NCBI GenBank assembly: GCA_936450465.1
Contig: OW388298.1
Coordinates: 9,015,087-9,079,086, forward strand
Reading direction: 5' to 3'
Source: Gibbula magus
Taxonomy: Eukaryota > Mollusca > Gastropoda > Trochida > Trochidae
Length of the DNA: 64,000 bases
The notes under the pieces are model-generated. The model was not told where the DNA came from, ran no database searches, and worked only from the letters and a program-made list of their open reading frames with translations. The stretch's first letter is position 1, and every line of letters begins with the position of its first letter. The translations under genes and the position numbers were made by a program. Shown piece by piece: positions 23,144 to 33,520 of the stretch.

Positions 23144-23176
<33 letters not shown>
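23144..23176. repeat. (TA)n microsatellite
   Basis: About 15 TA dinucleotides in a row at the right edge of duplicon A. Confidence 0.95.
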
Positions 23177-23179
<3 letters not shown>

Positions 23180-23430
23180 ATGGGCAGAAACCGAAACTAA
23201 ACGGCCGATTTGTATATTTTGAGCTTGTAAATATTATTAACCAAAATTTGTCGTTTTGTCAGTTGAAAATAACTTTCGGAAATTACGTTTGTTTCATGGT
23301 AATAGTAAAACATTGTCCGGTTTTCGGTCAGAACTCAATACTTGTACCCATATATGGTGATTGAACTGAGTCAACTATTATCACAATTGAAATTTCAGCA
23401 ACATTCACGCCATTCATAATGTTTGACATA

Positions 23431-23560
23431 TGTGACCCCCAAAAAAACAGCACTTCACTACAGTTGACTCTCTTGAACATGCCCCACAGTTACCCAGCAG
23501 CCAGCACAGGATGCATGCTTCTCTCTTGCCGTTCGGCGGAATCCTGGTGACGTCATCGGG
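23431..23560. repeat. Duplicon block shared with 28425-28530
   Basis: CAGTTGAC then CTCT..AACATG then CACAG/GATGCA.GCTT.TCTC matches the block at 28440-28520. It follows block b of duplicon A here but precedes block b of duplicon C, which fits an ancestral tandem array of the larger unit. It ends near a CRE motif (23548-23555). Confidence 0.55.
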
Positions 23561-24031
23561 GATTCCCTGGATACTGTTTATGTCATAACTTGTTTGAACT
23601 TCAAAAGGCCAAACAGTTTTCGAAAATCACTGTTATCATAGGGCGAACATTGTTTAAACGGTTGTCATAACTTCAAAGAGACCTTCAGGTTTACAACATT
23701 ATAAAACTTGGTTGACAATATATAACGTGGCAAATTTTTAAAAATATTTTATTTGCATTGTTAATAGCAAAACGGATCTGGTTTAGTATTAGGAAGCCTG
23801 TTAATACACTGTATATAACACTATATAGGAGCCTTGTCGTCAGTTTGTTACAGAAACTCTTTATTTGTAGACTGTTCGTGTATTCTGTGCATTGACTTGT
23901 AAATGATCCCAGAAAAGAAATCCATGTTAAACTGGTGATTTGACTCAAAGTGTATTTAATGTGAATCGGAATGTCTGCATCTGATGTCTCATGGTACTAC
24001 TTAACAATAGCATTTCAAATGTATCATTTGC

Positions 24032-24068
<37 letters not shown>

Positions 24069-25992
24069 TTGTATTAGTATGTAAGGCCATGGCCCATATT
24101 ACAAAAGATTGTACAGTCATGTCTTGCTGGTAAACCAAAAACAGACATACACAAATTCTTTGAAGCGTCCATAAAATATGTTTTGTTTTCAACTCTTTAA
24201 GGCAATAGTTAAGGTTGAAAATAGCGTCCTTTACATGTTTCTAAATGTATGAACCTTTAAAAGAAATTTAGCAATATTCACTAAAACATTTACATTATTG
24301 CAAGATTACAAAATCTTCTTTACATGGACTGTTATCATGAAGAAGATACCCTTACTGCATCCTTGTAGCATCTGCGTCACAGCGGGAGATAGACTGACCG
24401 AAATAGAGACACAGAGAAAGAGACAGAGACAAAGACCAAGACAGAGACAAGACGGACACAGAGACACAGATCTCTGACCATCACATGCGCTGCCAACACC
24501 CCGCCATTTGCATTCACTCTCACCTCCACCTATTCATAGCACTCTCATCCAGACAGGCAGTTCTTCTCCCAACCTCTCACACAAATCCCCCATTACCTCC
24601 CCTCACAGAAACTTCTGATCCGGCCTTTAACTTGCACCCCATGAAGCTACTAATATACACTCTCACCAATCTACATCCCCAACAATTCAAAATTAAACCT
24701 TTCAAAGCCCAATATATATTTCAGTTATTCTGAAAGACGAAATGATCCTAAAGTTATCATGAAAACAGTAAAGTATAGCACATACCACAATGAACTATAC
24801 CGTTACCACAACTTAATATAATGATGCAGGACTTAAAACTTGTCTTTGAAATGATACTTTTACATGTATGTTTCTCAGATTGCAATTATATAAAATTAAG
24901 AATTGCCTTTTTTCTGTACTAATATGTGTTACTGTTTGTATTGTATCTTTTTACTCTGAATTGAATATTTTACATTTGTCTATGTATTTATAAATGATAC
25001 AAACAAGTATAGAAAAAATATGTTCCGTGTCTGCACAACATTCTCATCTTGTCTAACTGGCTAGCTTGTTGAATTAAGTGTGGAAAGCACTGTTGAATTA
25101 ATACAATTATTAATAATATGTTTCATACTGTCACATGTTTTCTGGGTTTTAATTCATCATTGGTCAAGAAAGATCTGCTCTGGTTTCAAGATTGACGCAC
25201 ACTGTTCTCATGTTTGCAATCTAAGGGATATAATTCACTTATCACTGATTTATATCATATAAAAATATGAAAATATCATATTCAGCTTGGTTTAAAGGGA
25301 CTGTAGCACTTTTTTTGCAAATTTTATTTTTGCAAATTTCCAATTTATAATGATAGTTTATGTTATTTAATTTTACTTTAGAGGGTAAAACATCTTGTTA
25401 CACAAACCAATTATCCATAGTAGTAATAACAGTGTTGCGTATAAAGCACAAAGTGCATGGTGGCCATTTTAGTGTGAACACGTTTTATTATTTCAAATTA
25501 CAACGGTTCCCATGGCTTTACAGAACCATGTACAGTCATTTTTAAACTTGATTTTCCGAAGAGAGAAGGGTGTTTTACTATTAGTGACATTATTTTTCAT
25601 CAACTTATTTCAGCAAACAAACGTGCTACTGCAATGGTTATCCATCGTCCACCTTCAGATCCCTAAGCAGAGTATCACATGAGTAAAACAATATTAAAAA
25701 TAATATTAGGAATAATCTGAAGAATATGTTATTTAGTGTAGCATAAATAGTATTTAAAAGATACCTGTTTTGTCTGATCCCATCAACATTTGTTTACATT
25801 TTTCAGGAATCATAATGGATGCAGTCTTTCAATGTCTAATACATTAAATTTTTCATCTAAGCAACGATAGCAAATTGATCAAGTTCTGCTTTATTCTATT
25901 TTGACCTGACTCTACTGAATTAGTCTACACCATTCCACCCGGTACATCGCATTGTTTTTTTTAAAACACATTTTAGAATTTAATAAAATATA
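23561..25992. other. Intergenic, low-complexity patches only
   Basis: There is no supportable gene. It contains a (CAGA)n tract at 24031-24068, an A/G-rich GAGACA-type stretch at about 24385-24475, and a C-rich stretch behind it that produces an 82-codon open frame of low complexity (24485-24733). A degraded relative of the 15400-15790 repeat is at about 25130-25240. Confidence 0.6.
24031..24068. repeat. (CAGA)n microsatellite
   Basis: Nine or so perfect CAGA units. Confidence 0.95.
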
Positions 25993-27290
25993 GTTTGATT
26001 CATTTGAATTACCTTAAAGCCACCCGCCAAAGAAATAAAGAATCATTATTCCAGTATCAATGTAGTTAGGTTACTTTGACAAACTGCAACAATCAAAATA
26101 AACAAAGGTACTGAGCAAAGCTTGCACCCATTGAACTCGCAAACAGCTGATTTTGAACTTTGTTCAACACTTGTGACGGAAGACACGTTATCAAGCACTT
26201 TATGCTATGTCGTAACCCTGTCAATGTAATTAAACTAAGCATATCTATCCTACTGACAGAGTAGATAGTCATTTCAGCATATCCATAAACAAAATACAGC
26301 AGTGTTGCATTGTTATTATTATTCAGCACAAGCTCTGCACCGTGTGAGGACTGTCTTGCAGACGTTTAGGCTGGTCGGCCGTCTGCTTGTTTATTAATTA
26401 TGACAAATATCAGTAAGTCAGTATTTGGCGGTCTCTGACGTTGATGAATAGTGTTTGTAAGTGTAGATAGATAACTTACCTGTAGTAAGAGAACAGGCGC
26501 GCCAGTGACCTTACCATGTGATAAACATTCCTGTCTACGTCAAACATGCCGGTGACTGCGGTGAGAGCACTCAATTTGTGACATCATCGTGGCATATGAC
26601 GTCATATGGATTTATGATGGCGCGGAAATGCGGTATGCATATTTTTCAATGCAAAACAAGACTACAATTAAAAATGGGAAACAACATACCTTCCTTGAAG
26701 ATAATTATCATATTAAGATTATTATTGAAATAAGACAATTATTAAACAAGATAAAACACATCAGGCTTGTAATGACAGATTTTTTAAAAACCGAACGGAA
26801 TTAACCCTCACGAGAGGAATTATCCAGTACCACTCAAGTCAACTGTCATCATACCATTCGCCTAAACGGCAAAACAAGACAAGTACATTCACAGTCATGA
26901 CATGTGAACAGCTATAAAGGCGCATCTACTGCAAATATATGAAATCTCCTTCTTATCGCAAAAGTTCACAAAGTAGACTTCAAACATGTTCTTTCATTCG
27001 CACTGATTACAATGTACTAAAACCTTGTTATGCAATTGTATTCTTAAGAAAATCAACGCTTATTAAGGAACGTATCACGAAGAAAGGAATTTACACTTCT
27101 TTCATTCATAAACAAGATTGTACTACGTGCGTAAGCTACCTCCATATTAGGTAACAGTTTTCCTCCGCGCTAAAAGAGTCCAACTTACATCATGAACTGC
27201 ACTACACATGAGGCCACTTATCATAAAACTCATCAATGAAAGTGTCCTCTTTTTAAGCCAATCTTTGTCACTGTATACTTAGTGTAATGA
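25993..27290. repeat. Duplicon B, non-coding segmental duplicate
   Basis: Colinear with duplicon A (21748-23143) but without its 291-bp insert. The terminal block from about 26905 is shared with A (22816) and C (28790); its marks include AAAGTTCACAAAG, CTTCAAACATGTT, CATTCATAAACA and GCGCTAAAAGAGTCC. A 16-bp perfect palindrome CATATGACGTCATATG with a central CRE lies at 26593-26608 and is not present in copy A. Several frames of about 70 codons run through it but are not conserved in A. Confidence 0.75.
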
Positions 27291-28204
27291 TCAAGTGTTT
27301 ATATCAAAACCACCTAAGGGTAACGGATTTGACCCATCCTTGTCTCAAATGCACACACATTTATTCTGCCGCTGTCTACCACTTCAACCCCGTCTTCTAC
27401 ATTCCCATCGCCCTAGTATTTCTAAACTTGTTCAACTGTATTCATTTTCTTTTCCTTTTATTCAACCATTATGATTATATCGTATTCTAACTATAAAGTT
27501 CTCTAGATGATCCCTTCTGAAAGTAGTTCTAAAACTACCACTTCCGGTCATGCCGTCATCATATTTAATTTCTAAACATTTCAATATATTTTGACAAATC
27601 ATATTCTTAACCTCAGTACACACGCATACCAATGAAGTCGCATTATACAGTACAGTACTTTATCAATCAGAAACATTGTTTTTGATTAATAAACTTCTTG
27701 TAATGATCAACACTACACAACTACTAGTAGCCTATTCTAGTGCACATGTTGATATTTTACGGTTGCTTCAATCACTTGCATATGCTAGGTATCATTTATA
27801 GACTCTTATCATGGTTATGATTATATAGTTTTGCCTGTATGTGTGACTTTAATTTAACATTTGGTTTTACATTTAACCACATAATTGTTGATTGGAGATA
27901 ATGCCTCAAGTTAACAAATTAAAATTTAAGCGACGAGGAGAGGTTTGAAGGGACGGATGTGACGGGTGTGACGCTAGGTTGAGTACTGTGTCTATATACT
28001 GATAAAAAAATTATGAAAATATCCCAAGTAGTTTCTTAGAAATAGAGCGCCGAGGCATGTTGGGGTAAATGCGCCACATGTCTAAAAATTCAAAAGTGCA
28101 AAAGTCGCCTATCTCTGTGCGATTGCTGTATTTTCAGTTTTGTTATATGTTATTTGCGCAATTGCGATTTTTATATGGGAATAAAGGCCATTCTTTCCTC
28201 TTTA
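27291..28204. other. Intergenic, nothing recognised
   Basis: AT-rich sequence with a short C-rich stretch at 27330-27430. No domain, repeat relation or RNA gene could be supported. Confidence 0.5.
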
Positions 28205-28345
28205 TTTTGGTATAAGAAAAATTGAGCGACATAGTGTCAACAAAGAATAGCCTCAACAAATAGTATTGTATTGTTTATCATTGGGCAAAAACCATGTGTG
28301 TACACAGCATTCTGAATACATTTACAAACAACTTCTCTACAACAG
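28205..28345 (+). promoter_or_regulatory. Orphan copy of a PAN-propeller gene 5' flank
   Basis: About 130 bp match 54776-54900, which lies 70-190 bp upstream of the start codon of the gene copy at 54969. Shared blocks are CAAAGAATAGCCTCAACAAA, TGTATTG then TTTAT.ATTGGGCAAA, CACAG.AT.CTGAA and ACATTTACA.ACAACTTCTC. No coding sequence of the family follows here, so this is probably the promoter or 5' UTR relic of a deleted copy. Promoter activity is inferred from position only. Confidence 0.6.
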
Positions 28346-28424
28346 TGGCAGCATGAATCAAGTGCTTCACTACTTCAAAGAGGGTTTGCCGGCGGAAAAG
28401 GGCGACCTTGGTGATAGCCTGACT

Positions 28425-29175
28425 GTCAAATCAAGTCGACCCATTCATTCACTGCAGTTGACACTCTCAAACATGACACTTAGTGACTGAACAGCTCGGG
28501 ATGCACGCTTTTCTCGCAGTTGTAATGAAAACTGTTATTGTCAATGTAAAGCGTGTGTTTGTTATTTTGAAATTTACATTTATTCAGCTTTGAAGATCGA
28601 ATCATACACTAGTGTGCAGTAGTGGACACGTCCTATTCAATCCCAATCAAACAAAACGTATATTTCCAGGAAATCACTTCAAAATTGGAGTGACAAGCCC
28701 AACATACCAATGATGATTACCAAATTCCCTTAAATTCGAAACTGGGAGCATAAACGTAGTGCATCATTCATCTATGCACGACATAAACATTTAATCAAAT
28801 GTTATCAGAACAGCTAGAGGCACATGTACTGTAGATATATAACATCTTCCTCTATTATAATCGCAAAAGTTCACAAAGCAGACTTCAAACATGTTAAATG
28901 ATTCGCACACAGACTCTATTATGCAATTTTTAATCTTCACAAAATCGGGAATTATGAAGGAACTTTTCACGAATCAATAAATTTACACTTCTTTCATTCA
29001 TAAACATTCATAGTACGCTAATACCATATTTGGCAACAGTTTTTTTACTGCGCTAAAAGAGTCCCACTTCTATCATTAATTGCACTACATATGCGGCCAT
29101 TTATCATAAAACCTATCAATGAAAGTGACCTCGTTTTAAGGCAGTCTTTCTCACAGTATACTTATTTTAATTAAT
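28425..29175. repeat. Duplicon C, partial
   Basis: Block c (28425-28530) matches 23431-23560. Block b (28790-29175) matches 22816-23143 and 26905-27290: AAAGTTCACAAAGCAGACTT, CTTTCATTCATAAACA, GCGCTAAAAGAGTCCCACTT, CCATTTATCATAAAAC. The first part of the A/B unit is missing. Confidence 0.7.
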
Positions 29176-30586
29176 AGGTGCTTAAGTCTTTAAATGTTCA
29201 ATTATTACCTTATCATATTTTAAATGTTTATATAGGAGTACTCAACAACAATATTTAGAGAAAGACTGTGCCTAAGTAATTTAAAGAAAACCAAAAAACA
29301 TTTTATTTGCTTCATTTAACTTTAACTTCAACTGCAATAAAGAAGTTGCAAAACCTTAGAACTCATTTTAAAACGTATAATTGTCCCTGTACAATACGTT
29401 TATATTATTTGAGTTTAAACATTTCCATCTTCATTTGTTCGAGCATATTTCAAGTCTACTCTTAACAGTTCACTTTTCCTGTACTCAATATTTCAGCTCT
29501 CTAAAGCTGTTGGTTGTTGAGAAGACGTCGAAATCAGTAATAAGGCATTAACCCAATTAGTTCTTTTACAACATTGCAATTCATAGTTCCAATGATCAAG
29601 TTACCTTTTCCAAGACTTCCAGGTGTCTTGAGGTAGACAGATGGATGGACGTCGGACACCAGTATAAACTTTACTTTTTATTATAATAAGTTTATGATCC
29701 GTGTTTTCAATCTTTCTATCAAATGATCCTGGTAGTGTGTACATGACCTGTTGTATACAAGTTGATGGACATAACAACATAGATATCAGTTCATATTGTT
29801 TGAATCAGAGCTAATGTAAATTAAATGTTCGTGTTGTCTGATTTAAATAGTTGATATTGGCAAGAGAAACTAATTTTACATCGAGGAGCGTATTCAAGGA
29901 AGAAAATATCAAACTGAATATCGTTAAAAAAAATATATATACTCCTGTTGATTTTGGAGGTAGGAACAGGAAAGGAAGTCATTTCAACGTCAAAGTTGCA
30001 TTTAGAGTTTCTACGTTTCAGAGAATGGTTGATTTATTAGAAATACGTTCATTAGTGATTCTTTCATATGAATCATTACAATCTTAGGATATGTTTATAG
30101 TGCTCATGAGTTTATGGCAGGTAAGGTTCATTCATACATGTAAAGTTAATACACATATCTCCTACTGTGCAACATCTACCTACTCTATATGATGTATATA
30201 TTACATTACAGTATGGTGTAAAAGTTTATATCTTCTATCATCGAAATGATGATTCAAGATAGCTTCTTAAACTAAAAAAATCATACAACAATATAACAAC
30301 AATATGTAGTTCTTTTTCATGTAAAGCTTTAAGATCTAAATCATACAACAAAATACTAAACTACTTTATCACCATAAACATGAGCGTGCAACGGTTAGAA
30401 AAAGCGTTAGAAAGGCATATATGGCTTTACACCCTGCCCTTTAACCTTTTATATAGTATGGGGTCGGCAATAGGCAAATATGCCGTCCTAACGCTATATG
30501 ATTTCTCAAAACATGTTTTCTAAACAAGAAAGTTACTCATAACCCTTAACCTTTTTATATAAGGGTAGGTTCTAACTGCATATATA
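29176..30586. other. Intergenic, nothing recognised
   Basis: The longest frame (29851-30087, 78 codons, plus) has no recognisable motif and no homologous counterpart in the window. A TTTTATATA-containing motif with CCTTAACC repeats at about 30440-30560, next to the Tc1 element. Confidence 0.5.
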
Positions 30587-32175
30587 CACAGTAAAACAAG
30601 TTAAGCACCCCCAAATTAAAAGTTGTATACCATTTTGGATTTTATGATCATGTTATTCAATTCGATAAACAGGCCAAATATGGTATTCTGGATGGGAACT
30701 GGTGTGGTTTCTGTTATGGAACGGTTCTCACGAACGGAGCTATTGGCATGCATATCATGCAACCCATGATTTCAGCAAAATGCAGTTTCACCCTTCGACT
30801 TACCATGGCTAAATAAACGCCTTTTACGGCTTCAATGTCAGTTCAATACACAAAATTCATGAACAATGCCACGAAGGAGATCGTCCGAGGCTACGAGATG
30901 GCAAATTATTGGACGGCATTTAGCAGGTTTCTCGTACAAGGAAATTGGGAGAAGAACTGGTTACCACTATTCGGTCATCAGTCGTTTAGTGAGGAAACAT
31001 GCCCAAACTAACCATGTTCTCGATCGACCACGTTCCGGAGGCCCCGAACTACCTCATTGCAAGAGGACAGGTACCTATTGCGTCATCAACGACATCAACC
31101 GTTTGCGTCAAGTACTGTCTTGAAACAAGCCTGGCTACCCTAAGACGTATCAGCAATCAGACGGTGAGGAACCGCCTCAAAGCAGCAGGTTTAAGGTATC
31201 GACGTGTCATCAGACGTCCAAACCTTACTAATAGTCATAAACGGGATCGCAGGATGTGGTGTGGTGACCGGGAGCGTTGGAACCTGAGGTCATGGAGACG
31301 TATCCACTAGCCAGACGAAAGTCGCTTCCTCCTCCATACCGTTGACGGGCGAATCAGAGTTTGGAGAGTCAAGAACAGTCAATACACACCAAGAAACATT
31401 CTTCCAAGGGTTCCATATGGTGGAGGATACGTTCTGGTGTGGGGTTGCTTTTCTTTTGATTGCAAGTTGGATTTGGTGACATTACAAGGCACACTTACCG
31501 GCGCCCGCTACATTGCAGGAGTGTTGGATCCAGTTGTGATTGACCATTTTGATGATCACAGACTAATCCTCGGCCTCACCGTTCACGAGCTGTGACTCAA
31601 CATCTGGAGAACAATGCTGTTTCTCGTATCCCCTGGCCAGCATTGTCCCCAGATTTGAATCCCATCGAGCATGTCTGGGACATGATTGGTCGACGTCTAC
31701 AGAGAAGGAACCCTGCTCCACACAATCTAAGACAACTGGAGGCCGCACTTCACTATGAGTGGCAGCAAATCCCCATGAAAGAATTAAAGAACATTGTCAG
31801 GGGTATGCCCAGAAGACTGGCAGCAGTACTTCAGGCACGCGGTGGCAGCACACGATATTGACACTAAATCGTTCCTAAGACAATGGCACGCTTTATTCAG
31901 TATGATTTCTTCATCATTTTCAGCCATCAAACTTGAAATGACAATACATTTACGAATCTGTGTTTTTCACCATTTTCCAGTCAATTTTTGTTTCCTGTTT
32001 TTGGTCATTTGAAATCTCTAAGGATTACACAAAAATGTCAACGAATAAAACAATTAATTACACTTGCTCCTGAAATTCGTTTCCCCCCTGTGGGATCTTT
32101 AGTTTTGCTAAAATGGGTCTCTGAAACATACCCCTATCAACAAAAAGAAGGGGGTGCTTAACTTTTTTTACTGTG
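30587..32175 (+). mobile_element. Tc1/mariner transposon, inactive
   Basis: A DNA transposon of 1589 bp. The 26-bp terminal inverted repeats at 30587-30612 and 32150-32175 start CACAGTAAAA and end GTTAAGCACCCCC, with one mismatch. The left flank is TA, the expected target; the right flank reads TT, so the duplicated dinucleotide has probably mutated. The single gene inside is a broken transposase. The near-perfect ends and readable protein suggest a fairly young insertion. Confidence 0.95.
30866..31861 (+). pseudogene. Tc1 DD34E transposase, frameshifted
   Basis: The 996-bp region would encode about 332 residues, normal for Tc1. The N-terminal paired-type helix-turn-helix reads from ATG 30866 (ATRWQIIGRHLAGFSYKEIG, ISRLVRKH, RPRSGG). 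The reading frame moves at about 31050-31120 to the frame holding RRISNQTVRNRLKAAGL and DESRF (first catalytic Asp, codon at 31314), with an in-frame TAG at 31308-31310. It moves back near 31580 to the frame with RAVTQHLENNAV and SPDLNPIEHVWD (catalytic Glu). The second catalytic Asp, expected in a QDN motif about 34 residues before that Glu, reads as Thr. Two shifts, a stop and the lost Asp make it inactive. Confidence 0.93.
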
Positions 32176-33146
32176 TTTTATATATAACGTTTTTTCTATA
32201 TGCATATTTGTCTTTCTAATGCTATTACTTTACGATACAAGTCCCTATGTCAGCATACACATTATCTGTTTTTCTACTCTGTATCTGTTTGAAATGTTGT
32301 TATCGAACGATATACAATAAATAATACAAGCATGTATCCTCAAAAAGAGTTTTGGAAGAAGTCATTCCTCGTAAGTTCTGATATACTTCATGATAAAACA
32401 AGGAAAGATCATATCAACTTCGTTGTATCCTGTCATGGAAATGGAATACTCTGAATCACATTGTTCACAAACAAAAAAAATATTTCTTCTTCGGATCACT
32501 CTTTAAGAAGTTTTCAATTTGTTACTCGATTATTTTACAAACTGCTTTAGAGTTGTGATTATAGATGCGGATGCTGCCACTTTGATTTGACATTCTTATC
32601 ACTTACTGAAACTAAACTGAACTGTTGTTAACCCACGCTGCAAACTGCAGCATAACAAGTACATATACCGAGCCTAACTAGAAACCTGACACTGTTCAAA
32701 TTTGACCTTACAAATTGAATACTGGGTGCATGGCTATAAACCTGGTATGTAAGGATTGGGAAATCATTTGAGAAGAAATACAGATTGACAGGAGTAGATT
32801 TCTGGATCACGTTATTGCGTAATACCGCTTGATGTGATGTGACCCCACAAAACGAACTTCACATCATCAGATCATGGCACATTCTGAAGTCAATAATGCA
32901 TTTGACCACCTCGACAGCCATCACAGCCACACAACATCGTCTCATAGACAGCAGAACTCGCCTGAAGACGCGGCCCGGAAGTCACTGCCATTTGCAAACT
33001 CAGGCTGCAAACTGCAGCATAGCAAGTTCATATTTCTAGAACATAGCCTTGATAACGGTTCCACATACCAGGTTTTAGCTAGGCCTTACGTTTTTTAATT
33101 CTGGTCTGGAAACAAAAGTCTCACGGACGGACCGAGGTCAGTTCTA
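32176..33146. other. Spacer with a short direct repeat
   Basis: No gene is supported; two overlapping short frames at 32839-33098 have no recognisable domain. The sequence GCTGCAAACTGCAGCATA and its following CAAGT.CATAT occur at 32636 and 33003, a direct repeat about 367 bp apart. Confidence 0.5.
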
Positions 33147-33177
33147 TATCCCCCAAACTTTATTGTTTGGGGGGATA
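33147..33177. other. Strong hairpin, C-run/G-run stem
   Basis: TATCCCCCAAAC, a 6-base TTTATT loop, and GTTTGGGGGGATA form a 12-bp stem with one extra G. It lies 344 bp upstream of the gene at 33521. It could be a MITE end or simply a stable cruciform; a terminator role is not implied in a eukaryote. Confidence 0.6.
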
Positions 33178-33520
33178 AACAGGTAAGATAGAAAAATCTC
33201 AATTACCTTTGAATTTATGAGAAGACATTTATTAACAAAACCCTGGAAAAATAAAGATCTTCAACAATTATGGATTAATTATAAATGTGTTTTATCAGAT
33301 ATTCTGTCAAGATGAAGGGATGTAGTAAATGATATTTCCCTAACCAGGGAAGCATTTAAGCATTTAACGGCATAGTGTGATGTCGTATATTCTGTTAATC
33401 ATGTCCTCAAGCTTATCCCCTCGTTGGTTTTGACTGTAATCAAGACTATTTCTGTATTCATTTGACAACTTGTCATTCATTGACGCAGAGGTGGGGACTC
33501 TTTGTATTGACAGACAAACA

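Noticed and set aside
24485..24733. 82-codon Pro/Leu/His-rich frame
   Set aside because: It sits in a C-rich low-complexity stretch next to a GA-rich tract, with no domain or paralogue.
33147..33177. Rho-independent terminator
   Set aside because: This is a eukaryotic sequence and the stem has no following T run; it is more likely a repeat end or cruciform.
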